From Clostridiales bacterium UBA3953 (GTDB lineage: Bacteria; Bacillota; Clostridia; Oscillospirales; CAG-272), in assembly GCA_002385415.1 (NCBI GenBank), contig DGDL01000050.1:1-39279 (forward strand): a stretch of 39,279 nt of DNA, written 5' to 3'. Within the stretch, counting starts at the first letter, position 1, and every line of letters begins with the position of its first letter. This document shows, in pieces, positions 33,017-39,279 of this stretch. A program made the position numbers and the translations under genes. The notes below the pieces were generated by a model. That model searched no databases and was not told the origin of the DNA. It saw only the letters and a list, made by a program, of their open reading frames with translations.

Positions 33017-34348
33017 ATGAACGAAAGGCGCGGAAAACAAAATAGCGGCGCTCCGCGCCCGAAGGGAGCGGCTCGGGGCGCATCTCCGGGCGGGCCAATG
33101 CCGCCTTATTTCGGCGAGGGCAGTGTGCGTCCGGTACCGGGCGGCGTGCCGAAAGCCGCACAGCGCAAAGAGGGCGGCAGAACTTCCGGCAGGCCAAAGC
33201 CTGCTGCCACTCGGCCTCGCTCCACGACTGCGGAAGCAAAGTCTGCGGGCAGGCGCACCGCGGATACGCGCGGTAAAACGACACCTCCGCCCCGCACTCG
33301 AGCCGGCGATGCAACGCGTCGGACGACCACCGGTCGGGCGGCGGCCGGACAGCCCTACGGTCGGATGCACGCCGGTGCACCGACACCGGCAGCCGGAAGA
33401 AAAACAGCCGCGGCTCCGGCCGGCAGAGCTGCCGCCGCACCTTGGAAGGCGTCATCCCCAATACGTCAGGGCGGCACGGTAAAAGGCAAAGGGAAAAAGC
33501 CATCGGGCAGAAAAACCGCAGCCAAGAAAAAAGCGGCGCCCGGCAAGCTGCGGCCCCAGACCGCGGCACAGCGGCGCAAAGACATCAGAGACCGGCGCGG
33601 ACTTACTCCCGAACAGATGGAATTTATACGCCGGCGCAACGAAATTAAACGTTATTATATAAAAAAACGCCGCATTTCGGCGATAACATTGTTTTTAACG
33701 CGCTTTACGGCGCTTGTAATAATATATGTAGTGCTGTTTGTTGTGACATCCGGCCTCTTTGTGTTGAGCCTTGTCGCTACCTGGCCGGCACAAGGCGAGG
33801 ACGTGGTTTATCAGCTTGGAGAAAACAGAAAGGATATAATGTACAAGGTCGAAACTCTTGTATACCGCGAAAGGGTGCGCGACGGACAGCTTTATCTGAA
33901 TTTTACCGAAATCGCCGAATATCTTGATTTTATAACAACCGGCGACCCCGCAAGGTTGAGGTATTTGACAAGATATCCGGACGGCGAGGAAGTCGTGTTT
34001 GATGTCGGCACCTCTGCAGTGACTGTAAACGGGAACATGACAAGGATGCCGGCCCAGTCATATTATGAAAACGGCGCCCTTTATGTCCCGCTTGATTTTA
34101 TAGAAACATATATTAAAGGGATTTCCGTCGGTATAAACGAAGAAACCGGTCGTCTCGTGCTTTACAGGCTATACACACAGAATACAAAAAACGAAAAGAT
34201 ATACGAAGATATAACATTTACCCTGAAACCCCAGACGCCGTCCGAACACATAGACGAAAACAGTTTACCGGCCGATATAAAACTCGCTACCGAGCCGTCG
34301 CGCCGGTCGTCCGAGCAGCAGTCTGCGGACGGGAGCGAGCTACAGTGA
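33017..34348 (+). CDS. Single-pass membrane protein with a long basic tail and a copper-amine-oxidase-N-like outer domain
   Basis: This 443-residue protein has residues 1-200 rich in Arg, Lys, Pro, Ala, Gly and Thr, with no hydrophobic stretch, and probably disordered in the cytosol. A helical basic segment follows (LTPEQMEFIRRRNEIKRYYIKKRR). One membrane helix spans about 229-255 (ALVIIYVVLFVVTSGLFVLS). The outer part, to about 390, contains VTVNGNMTRMPAQSYYENG and LYVPLDFIETYIKG, which look like the stalk domains of copper-amine-oxidase-N type common in Firmicute surface proteins. AAAGG precedes ATG 33017. Function unknown; a cell-envelope or division role is a guess. Confidence 0.85.
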   Translation: MNERRGKQNSGAPRPKGAARGASPGGPMPPYFGEGSVRPVPGGVPKAAQRKEGGRTSGRPKPAATRPRSTTAEAKSAGRRTADTRGKTTPPPRTRAGDATRRTTTGRAAAGQPYGRMHAGAPTPAAGRKTAAAPAGRAAAAPWKASSPIRQGGTVKGKGKKPSGRKTAAKKKAAPGKLRPQTAAQRRKDIRDRRGLTPEQMEFIRRRNEIKRYYIKKRRISAITLFLTRFTALVIIYVVLFVVTSGLFVLSLVATWPAQGEDVVYQLGENRKDIMYKVETLVYRERVRDGQLYLNFTEIAEYLDFITTGDPARLRYLTRYPDGEEVVFDVGTSAVTVNGNMTRMPAQSYYENGALYVPLDFIETYIKGISVGINEETGRLVLYRLYTQNTKNEKIYEDITFTLKPQTPSEHIDENSLPADIKLATEPSRRSSEQQSADGSELQ

Positions 34349-34404
34349 AAAGAAACTTTACGTGACAAATAAAACAACAAATCAGGTAACGGGGAGAGAA
34401 AAGC

Positions 34405-34914
34405 ATGGCGGATGAAGAGAAGCTTTTGCCGGTTGCGATTGGCTGTGACCACGGCGCATACGAGCTGAAAGAGCAGCTCAGGCTGCATCTTGAGCAAAAT
34501 GGCATCGAATACATTGATTTTGGGACATACGGGCCCGAGTCGGTACACTACCCGGTTTATGCCGACGCGGTGTGCAAAGCGATTCAGAATGGTGAGTGTA
34601 ACAGAGGGATTCTGCTTTGCAGCACAGGTATCGGCATGTGCATCGCCGCAAACAAACACAGGGGGATTCGCGCGGCGCTTTGCAGCGACACTTACAGCGC
34701 GCGCTATACGCGTATGCATAACAATTCGAACGTGCTTTGTCTTGGCGCGCTGGTGGTCGGACGCGGACTTGCGTTCGATATTGTCGACGCCTTCCTTTCC
34801 ACAGAATTTGAAGGCGGCCGTCATGCGGTGCGCGTAAACATGATAATGGACCTCGAAAAAACGTGGGACAAGGAGCCGACAAACGACGCGCCGGCATGCT
34901 CCATGGAGCCGTAA
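34405..34914 (+). CDS. rpiB: Ribose-5-phosphate isomerase B family
   Basis: This 169-residue enzyme interconverts ribose 5-phosphate and ribulose 5-phosphate in the pentose phosphate route; close relatives are LacAB-type isomerases. It has GCDHGAYELKE near the N terminus, the catalytic Cys in LLCSTGIGMCIAANK (a Ser replaces the usual Gly after Cys), HNNSNVLCLGALVVG and the phosphate-contacting Arg residues. GGGGAGAG precedes ATG 34405. It is 56 bp after the membrane protein gene and before a strong hairpin, so it ends this plus-strand group. Confidence 0.95.
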   Translation: MADEEKLLPVAIGCDHGAYELKEQLRLHLEQNGIEYIDFGTYGPESVHYPVYADAVCKAIQNGECNRGILLCSTGIGMCIAANKHRGIRAALCSDTYSARYTRMHNNSNVLCLGALVVGRGLAFDIVDAFLSTEFEGGRHAVRVNMIMDLEKTWDKEPTNDAPACSMEP

Positions 34915-35306
34915 TCCCAAAGCGCCGAAGTGTGCTCGGTCAAACAGGGAAAGTATATTTTATCCCCGTCATCGAATTTGGTTTGAGCTTTTTTGCTTTG
35001 GCATGTTTTAGTGTGCATCTGCGCAAGCATACTCGGGCGGCACGCCGGGATACCCGAAAGTGCCGCCCGAGTGTTTTGTGCCGGGCAGCCGGCGTGAGCC
35101 AACCCGAGCCTATTGTAGCTCGACAGTTTCCGAGGCAGCCTTTGCTGCGCCCGCAAACTGGATGCTTTGCGGCCGCATCGGACAAATTTTTGACGGCCAA
35201 GGCATAAAATCGGCAAAATCAGGGATGATATATGTCAAAGGAGCACACAAAAAATATTGCTAAAGTGTAAATTATTGTGGATTGCGAAAAAAATTTAAAA
35301 AACCAC
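34915..35306 (+). other. Gene-free stretch between rpiB and the S10 promoter
   Basis: No coding frame with a ribosome-binding site and protein-like composition is seen on either strand. It holds the terminator at 35031-35076 and a second hairpin at 35146-35177 (TGCG and CGCAAA arms, with a small internal loop). An AT-rich stretch precedes the promoter at 35307. Confidence 0.65.
35031..35076 (+). terminator. Strong rho-independent terminator after rpiB
   Basis: A 13-bp perfect stem ACTCGGGCGGCAC/GTGCCGCCCGAGT (35031-35043 with 35060-35072) has an inner CGGG/CCCG hairpin in the loop and is followed by GTTTT. Confidence 0.8.
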
Positions 35307-35335
35307 TTGAAAATATAACAATGCTACAGTATAAT
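35307..35335 (+). promoter_or_regulatory. Sigma-A promoter of the S10 ribosomal operon
   Basis: -35 TTGAAA (35307-35312), 17-bp spacer, -10 TATAAT (35330-35335). Transcription would begin near 35342, nearly 400 nt before rpsJ. Confidence 0.8.
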
Positions 35336-35341
35336 AGAAAG

Positions 35342-35737
35342 GCTTGATATGCGATGAAGCGGGAGGTTGCCCGGTGACGCATACCGTCATATATTCGGTT
35401 TGCGTCTGGCTGTAATGGGCCGGCCGGGGGAATTTCCGTGGAGTATGTCCGGACGGCGCGAAGCCGACTGCACAGGGCAGTCTGCCGCGTTAAGACGGGC
35501 GAAGGACTGTGATCCCGCGCGTCGGGTGTGCTTGGTTGCGCGTTAAGCCGCGAAACCGAACTCGGAACACCGCTCCACCGCGCTGTGGCGGACGGATGTG
35601 TCCGGTATGGTGTCGTTGGAAGAGCGCCCGCGTCGAAAGGCGCGGCGTTATTTTAATGCAGGACGAAGAAACACCCGGGCGAGTGTAGAGACGTCCCGCC
35701 CCGAAAATTACATTATATAATTTAAGGAGGCAACCAA
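35342..35737 (+). promoter_or_regulatory. Long, GC-rich, structured 5' leader of the S10 operon
   Basis: About 396 nt is transcribed without a gene. Visible helices: an 11-bp arm pair with one mismatch (35376-35386 with 35396-35406); GACTGC/GCAGTC (35466-35471 with 35477-35482); a CCAC/GTGG hairpin around 35572-35588; CGGA-TGTG-TCCG near 35592; a GAAA-capped hairpin near 35628-35645. Known analogues regulate the S10 operon through L4 binding, but I cannot match this leader to any described family. AAGGAGG lies just before the GTG start. Confidence 0.6.
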
Positions 35738-36049
35738 GTGGCAATCAAAGAAAGGCTGAGGGTCAGACTGAAAAGTTATGATCATGTCTTAATCGATCAG
35801 GCCTGCGAGAAGATAGTCGACACCGCCAAGCGCAACGGCTCTGCGGTATCGGGTCCCATTCCGCTGCCGACCGAGAAGGAGATCATAACCATCCTCCGCG
35901 CGGTTCACAAGTATAAGGACAGCCGTGAGCAGTTTGAACTGCGTACCCATAAGAGGCTTATCGACATCATAAGGCCGTCGCAGAAGACCATCGACGCGCT
36001 TATGGGCATCGAGCTTCCTGCCGGCGTTGAAATAGAGCTCAAGCTCTGA
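35738..36049 (+). CDS. rpsJ: 30S ribosomal protein S10
   Basis: This 103-residue protein binds the 3' major domain of 16S rRNA and also serves in NusB-S10 antitermination. The sequence is standard: RLRVRLKSYDHVLIDQACEK, GPIPLPTEKEIITILRAVHK, EQFELRTHKRLIDI, and a tail with PAGVEIELKL. The start is GTG at 35738 with AAGGAGG 7 nt upstream. It is the first gene of the operon, after a roughly 400-nt leader. A 216-nt gap follows before rplC, which is unusually long for this pair. Confidence 0.98.
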   Translation: MAIKERLRVRLKSYDHVLIDQACEKIVDTAKRNGSAVSGPIPLPTEKEIITILRAVHKYKDSREQFELRTHKRLIDIIRPSQKTIDALMGIELPAGVEIELKL

Positions 36050-36265
36050 TCGGCCGCGCGCCGGCATGCGGACGTGTTCCGCCGGGCAAGCATAGGAAAG
36101 ACTGTTTGCCGGAGGAGCATATCTGCAAAGCTACAAACCTGTACAAAAGGCATAAAAACCCTTTGTAAGCGGCCTTGCATGCATGTTTTATGTCATGTCG
36201 GATGATGCGGACAGAAGCTACTGTCACGCAGTTCGACCAATAACAGAAACGGAAGGAAAACCGGA
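36050..36265 (+). other. Long structured spacer between rpsJ and rplC
   Basis: There is no coding frame. A hairpin GCGGA-CGTGT-TCCGC lies at 36068-36082. Another uses TACAAA/TTTGTA at 36142-36147 and 36162-36167, with two further G-C pairs inside. No convincing second promoter is seen. Possible roles are mRNA processing, attenuation or a binding site for a ribosomal protein. Confidence 0.5.
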
Positions 36266-36895
36266 ATGAAAAAAGGCATTATCGGCAGAAAAGTCGGCAT
36301 GACCCAGCTTTTCGACGAAAAGGGCAATGTGATCCCGGTCACCGTTATCCAAGCCGGCCCCTGTGTTGTATCGCAGATTAAAACTGTCGAAAATGACGGC
36401 TACAACGCAATTCAGCTCGGATTTGAGGATGTGCCCGAAAAGAGACTCAACAAACCTGAACTGGGTCATTTGAAAAAAGCAGGACTTACGCCCAAAAAGC
36501 ACCTTAAAGAATTCAGGCTCGAAGATATTTCTGAATACAAAGTTGGCGACACCGTCACCGCGGATGTTTTTTCCGAAGGTGAAAGGGTCGACGTCACCGG
36601 TATTTCAAAGGGTCACGGATTCTCCGGTGTTATTAAAAGATGGAATGCGCGCAAACAGAACATGTCTCACGGTACCGGGCCTGTTCACAGACATATCGGT
36701 TCCATGGGCCCGACTGGCGCGTCCAGAATGTTCAAGAACAAGAAAATGCCCGGACAGTACGGCAACGAGCGTGTCACCGTGCTCAACCTCACAATCGCCA
36801 AGGTCGATCCCGAACACAATCTTATCGCGGTAAAGGGAGCCGTTCCCGGAGCGCGCGGCGGTATCGTGTTCATCCGTGACACGATCAAGGCGTAA
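36266..36895 (+). CDS. rplC: 50S ribosomal protein L3
   Basis: This 209-residue 50S protein reaches near the peptidyl transferase centre. The start MKKGIIGRKVGMTQLFDEKG and the conserved central loop KRWNARKQNMSHGTGPVHRH and GQYGNERVTVLNL identify it. An AAGGA stretch lies before ATG 36266. rplD follows after 20 bp. Length and sequence are ordinary. Confidence 0.98.
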   Translation: MKKGIIGRKVGMTQLFDEKGNVIPVTVIQAGPCVVSQIKTVENDGYNAIQLGFEDVPEKRLNKPELGHLKKAGLTPKKHLKEFRLEDISEYKVGDTVTADVFSEGERVDVTGISKGHGFSGVIKRWNARKQNMSHGTGPVHRHIGSMGPTGASRMFKNKKMPGQYGNERVTVLNLTIAKVDPEHNLIAVKGAVPGARGGIVFIRDTIKA

Positions 36896-36915
36896 GCGAC
36901 AAGGAGGAAAATGCG

Positions 36916-37545
36916 ATGCCAACTTTAAAAGTACTTGATATGGCGGGTAAAGAAGTCGGCGACATTTCGCTGTCGGACGATGTATTCGGCATCGAGCCCA
37001 ACGCCGCGGTTCTTCATGCCGCTGTAAGGGCTTACCTTATGAATCAGAGACAGGGCACCCACTCTACGCTGACCCGCGCCGAGGTTCGCGGCGGCGGTAG
37101 AAAGCCCTGGAGACAGAAGGGTACCGGCAGAGCCCGTCACGGCTCTATTCGCTCGCCCCAGTGGACACACGGCGGTGTCGCGCACGGCCCGAAGCCTCGC
37201 TGCTACCGTGTTACACTGAACAAAAAGGTCCGCCGGCTTGCGCTGCGCAGCGCGCTTTCGGCAAAAGTCGCCGGCGGCGAGATGATAGTTGTTGATGCTA
37301 TTCAGACAAACGAATATAAGACCAAAACAATGGTTTCCATGCTGCGTTCTATTGGCGCCGAGGAGAAAAAGACGCTCGTTGTGCTCCCCGAGCGCGACGA
37401 AAAGGTCATAGCAAGCCTGCGCAACATTGAAGGCGTCAAAGTCGCCCTTCCCACAACTCTTAACACTTATGATATTCTCAACTGCGACAGATTCGTGGTC
37501 GCGGAAGCGGCGGCACGCAAAATAGAGGAGGTGTACGCACCGTGA
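36916..37545 (+). CDS. rplD: 50S ribosomal protein L4
   Basis: This 209-residue 50S protein is also the known autogenous repressor of the S10 operon in gamma-proteobacteria. Hallmarks are the extended loop EVRGGGRKPWRQKGTGRARH followed by GSIRSPQWTHGGVAHGPKPR, which lines the exit tunnel. AAGGAGG is upstream of ATG 36916. Its stop overlaps the start of rplW as GTGA, so the two are translationally coupled. Whether L4 binds the long leader here is open. Confidence 0.98.
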   Translation: MPTLKVLDMAGKEVGDISLSDDVFGIEPNAAVLHAAVRAYLMNQRQGTHSTLTRAEVRGGGRKPWRQKGTGRARHGSIRSPQWTHGGVAHGPKPRCYRVTLNKKVRRLALRSALSAKVAGGEMIVVDAIQTNEYKTKTMVSMLRSIGAEEKKTLVVLPERDEKVIASLRNIEGVKVALPTTLNTYDILNCDRFVVAEAAARKIEEVYAP

Positions 37546-37835
37546 AAGCTCCGCAGGACATTATTCTGCGCCCGGTTATAACCGAGGCGTCGATGAACAT
37601 GACAGAAGACAAAAAGTATGTTTTCCGCGTGCACCCGGACGCAAACAAACCCGAGATAGCCGACGCCATCGAAAAGCAGTTCGGCGTGAAAGTTAAATCC
37701 GTTAACACAATGATGATGAAGGGCAAGCCCAAACGCGTCAGATACGCCCGTGGCTACACATCGAGGTGGAAAAAGGCGATAGTGACGCTGACAGAAGATT
37801 CAAAGCCGATCGAGTTCTTCGAGGGTATGAGATAA
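37542..37835 (+). CDS. rplW: 50S ribosomal protein L23
   Basis: This 97-residue protein sits at the tunnel exit and docks trigger factor and SRP. It begins with GTG at 37542, overlapping the rplD stop by 4 bp; GGAGG lies upstream within rplD. Conserved parts: IILRPVITEASMNMTEDKKY, IADAIEKQFGVKVKSVNTMM, and KKAIVTLTEDSKPIEFFEGM at the end. Confidence 0.97.
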   Translation: MKAPQDIILRPVITEASMNMTEDKKYVFRVHPDANKPEIADAIEKQFGVKVKSVNTMMMKGKPKRVRYARGYTSRWKKAIVTLTEDSKPIEFFEGMR

Positions 37836-37847
37836 GGAGGGACAGAT

Positions 37848-38678
37848 ATGGCAGCTACCAAGTATAAGCCCACGACATCGGGCCGGCGGAACATGGTGGT
37901 CCCGTCCTTTGACGAGATAACCAAATTTACCCCCGAAAAGAGTTTGCTCACGGTAAAGAAAAAACATGCCGGCCGAAACAACCACGGTCGCATAACCGTC
38001 CGCCATCGCGGCGGCGGAACCCGCAAAAAATATCGCATCATTGATTTCAAGCGCGATATCACCGACCAGAAGGCAACGGTCATCGGTATCGAATACGATC
38101 CCAACCGCTCCGCCTACATCGCGCTTCTGCAATATGAAAGCGGCGAGAAAAGATATATAATCGCCCCCGCAGGGTTGACCGACGGGATGACGGTTCATTC
38201 CGGACCCGAATCCGACATCAAAGTCGGCAACACACTCCCTATTGCAAATATCCCACTCGGCACATTTATCCATAACATTGAGCTTTATCCCGGCAAAGGT
38301 GGTCAGCTTGTCCGCTCGGCCGGCACGATGGCACAGCTGCTTGCAAAGGAAGACGGCATGGCACAGATTCGCCTGCCTTCGGGCGAGATGCGCCTCGTTC
38401 GCCTTGAATGCCGTGCCACAATCGGTCAGGTTGGCAACGTCGAGCATGGCACTATTAAGCTGGGCAAAGCAGGCAAATCCCGCCACCGCGGCATTCGTCC
38501 CACGGTTCGTGGTTCGGCCATGAACCCCTGCGACCACCCGCACGGCGGCGGCGAGGGCAAAGCGCCTATCGGTATGCCCAGCCCGCTCACACCTTGGGGC
38601 AAGCCTGCGCTGGGATATAAGACTCGTGACAAGAAGGCTCGCACGAATAAGTTTATCATCAAACGCAGGAAGGGTTAA
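37848..38678 (+). CDS. rplB: 50S ribosomal protein L2
   Basis: This is a 276-residue universal core protein of the large subunit, close to the peptidyl transferase centre. Visible parts: KYKPTTSGRRNMVV, NNHGRITVRHRGGGTRKKYR, LPSGEMRLVRLECRATIGQV, and the C-terminal VRGSAMNPCDHPHGGGEGKA with the critical His. GGAGG precedes ATG 37848. Spacing to rpsS is 19 bp. Confidence 0.98.
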   Translation: MAATKYKPTTSGRRNMVVPSFDEITKFTPEKSLLTVKKKHAGRNNHGRITVRHRGGGTRKKYRIIDFKRDITDQKATVIGIEYDPNRSAYIALLQYESGEKRYIIAPAGLTDGMTVHSGPESDIKVGNTLPIANIPLGTFIHNIELYPGKGGQLVRSAGTMAQLLAKEDGMAQIRLPSGEMRLVRLECRATIGQVGNVEHGTIKLGKAGKSRHRGIRPTVRGSAMNPCDHPHGGGEGKAPIGMPSPLTPWGKPALGYKTRDKKARTNKFIIKRRKG

Positions 38679-38697
38679 TAAGGAGGCTTAACAGAAA

Positions 38698-38973
38698 ATG
38701 AGCAGAAGTCTTAAAAAGGGACCGTTTGTCGACCCGAAGCTGTTCAGCCGCATTGTGGAAATGAACGAAAAGAACGAGAAAAAGGTTATAAAGACGTGGT
38801 CGAGAGCCTCCACGATATTCCCGGAGTTCGTCGGGCATACAATTGCCGTTCATGACGGCCGCAAACACGTACCGGTGTACATCACCGAGGACATGGTAGG
38901 ACATAAACTCGGCGAATTCGCCCCAACTCGCCTGTTCCGTGGACACTCGGGTTCGAAGACGTCCAACACCTAA
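38698..38973 (+). CDS. rpsS: 30S ribosomal protein S19
   Basis: This 91-residue protein of the 30S head works with S13. It begins MSRSLKKGPFVD and contains IKTWSRASTIFPEFVGHTIA, VYITEDMVGHKLGEFAPTR and FRGHSG near the end. Ordinary length. AAGGAGG lies upstream, and rplV follows after 28 bp. Confidence 0.98.
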   Translation: MSRSLKKGPFVDPKLFSRIVEMNEKNEKKVIKTWSRASTIFPEFVGHTIAVHDGRKHVPVYITEDMVGHKLGEFAPTRLFRGHSGSKTSNT

Positions 38974-39001
38974 AGTGAGAGGCAGGAGGTTGTTAACAAT
39001 A

Positions 39002-39260
39002 ATGAAAGCAGCTGCACATTTAAAGTATGCGCGTATATCTCCCCGCAAGGTGAAGGTCGTCCTCGATCTGATCCGTAACAAGGATGCCGGCGAGGCGATG
39101 GCAATTCTGAAGAACACCCGCAAGAGAGCGTCGGAACACCTCATAAAGCTGCTGGGTAGTGCGGTAGCGAATGCGGAAAACAATTTTGGCATGGATAGCT
39201 CAAGGCTTTATGTGGCCGAATGCTACGTTTGCCCCGGCCCGACAATGAAGCGCCTTATGC
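39002..39260 (+). CDS. rplV: 50S ribosomal protein L22, 3' end missing
   Basis: The reading frame from ATG 39002, behind CAGGAGG, gives MKAAAHLKYARISPRKVKVV and continues through EHLIKLLGSAVANAENNFGM and YVAECYVCPGPTMKRLMP. This covers about 86 residues of a family of roughly 110-115. After residue 86 the frame runs into adapter sequence. L22 proteins normally continue with a basic R-rich segment here, so the natural C terminus lies outside the contig. Confidence 0.96.
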
Positions 39261-39279
39261 CTGTCTCTTATACACATCT
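39261..39279. other. Tn5/Nextera mosaic-end adapter sequence (artefact)
   Basis: The last 19 bases, CTGTCTCTTATACACATCT, equal the reverse complement of the Tn5 mosaic end used in tagmentation libraries. They interrupt rplV exactly where its conserved sequence stops. This is library adapter left on the contig end, not genome. Confidence 0.97.

Noticed and set aside
34821..35216. A 131-codon minus-strand frame beyond rpiB
   Set aside because: It overlaps rpiB and the strong terminator hairpin and has no ribosome-binding site or motif.
35342..35737. RNase P RNA or a cobalamin-type riboswitch in the S10 leader
   Set aside because: Short look-alikes such as GTCCGG and CACAGGGCAG are present, but the remaining conserved blocks of either class are missing, and the location before rpsJ is wrong for both.

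Overview
The window looks like a whole contig from a moderately GC-rich Firmicute of class Clostridia, probably an uncultured gut-type Oscillospirales or Christensenellales relative. This is inferred from the yaaO-yaaQ-holB-yaaT gene order, the anaerobic indolepyruvate:ferredoxin oxidoreductase, a 2[4Fe-4S] ferredoxin, the S10 ribosomal operon order, and strong sigma-A promoters with 17-bp spacers. The contig opens inside a tRNA. It closes on 19 bases identical to the Tn5/Nextera mosaic end, so the last 19 bases are sequencing adapter and not genome.

Layout. 1-745: tRNA 3' end, then thiN on the minus strand, with a shared terminator. 977-2444: a small plus-strand island of two poorly known genes. 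The first resembles the PLMP/RRXRR N-terminal module of IscB-type proteins and sits behind a duplicated ribosome-binding site with apparent AUC/AUA start codons. 2475-2645: ferredoxin, missed by longer length cut-offs. 2745-7196: minus-strand operon adc, darA, holB, ricT, which may be transcribed without a leader. 7324-14560: a long minus-strand operon iorA, iorB, SGNH hydrolase, paaK, ACT protein, TIM-barrel protein, nth, dut. Its front part forms an aryl-pyruvate to aryl-acetyl-CoA to aryl-acetate fermentation module, and its tail carries DNA repair and nucleotide hygiene genes. 14856-17337: a lipid-kinase-family gene and guaB on the plus strand. 17529-24618: PcrA-type helicase with an extra C-terminal Cys domain, Tex, a membrane-anchored cell-wall amidase and a small unknown protein. 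24860-26104: proA. 26157-31254: Na/Pi cotransporter, HD-domain protein, PhoR-like kinase and PhoB/PhoP-like regulator. 31583-34914: sulfatase, a membrane protein with a long basic tail, and rpiB. 34915-35737: a long non-coding stretch ending in a structured leader. 35738 to the end: rpsJ-rplC-rplD-rplW-rplB-rpsS-rplV.

How the parts work together. The strongest regulatory inference is that the two-component operon and the Na/Pi transporter share one promoter design: 11-bp phased T-rich direct repeats resembling Pho boxes, with TTTAACA starting 39 bp before an identical TATAAT in both. Together these genes would form a phosphate-starvation module with autoregulation.

Most of the window is ordinary chromosomal housekeeping. 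The parts most worth a second look are the start-codon puzzle and orphan PLMP-like gene at 1.0-1.8 kb, the helicase fusion, the paired Pho-type promoters, and the roughly 400-nt S10-operon leader. No CRISPR array, insertion sequence, prophage or complete mobile element was seen.
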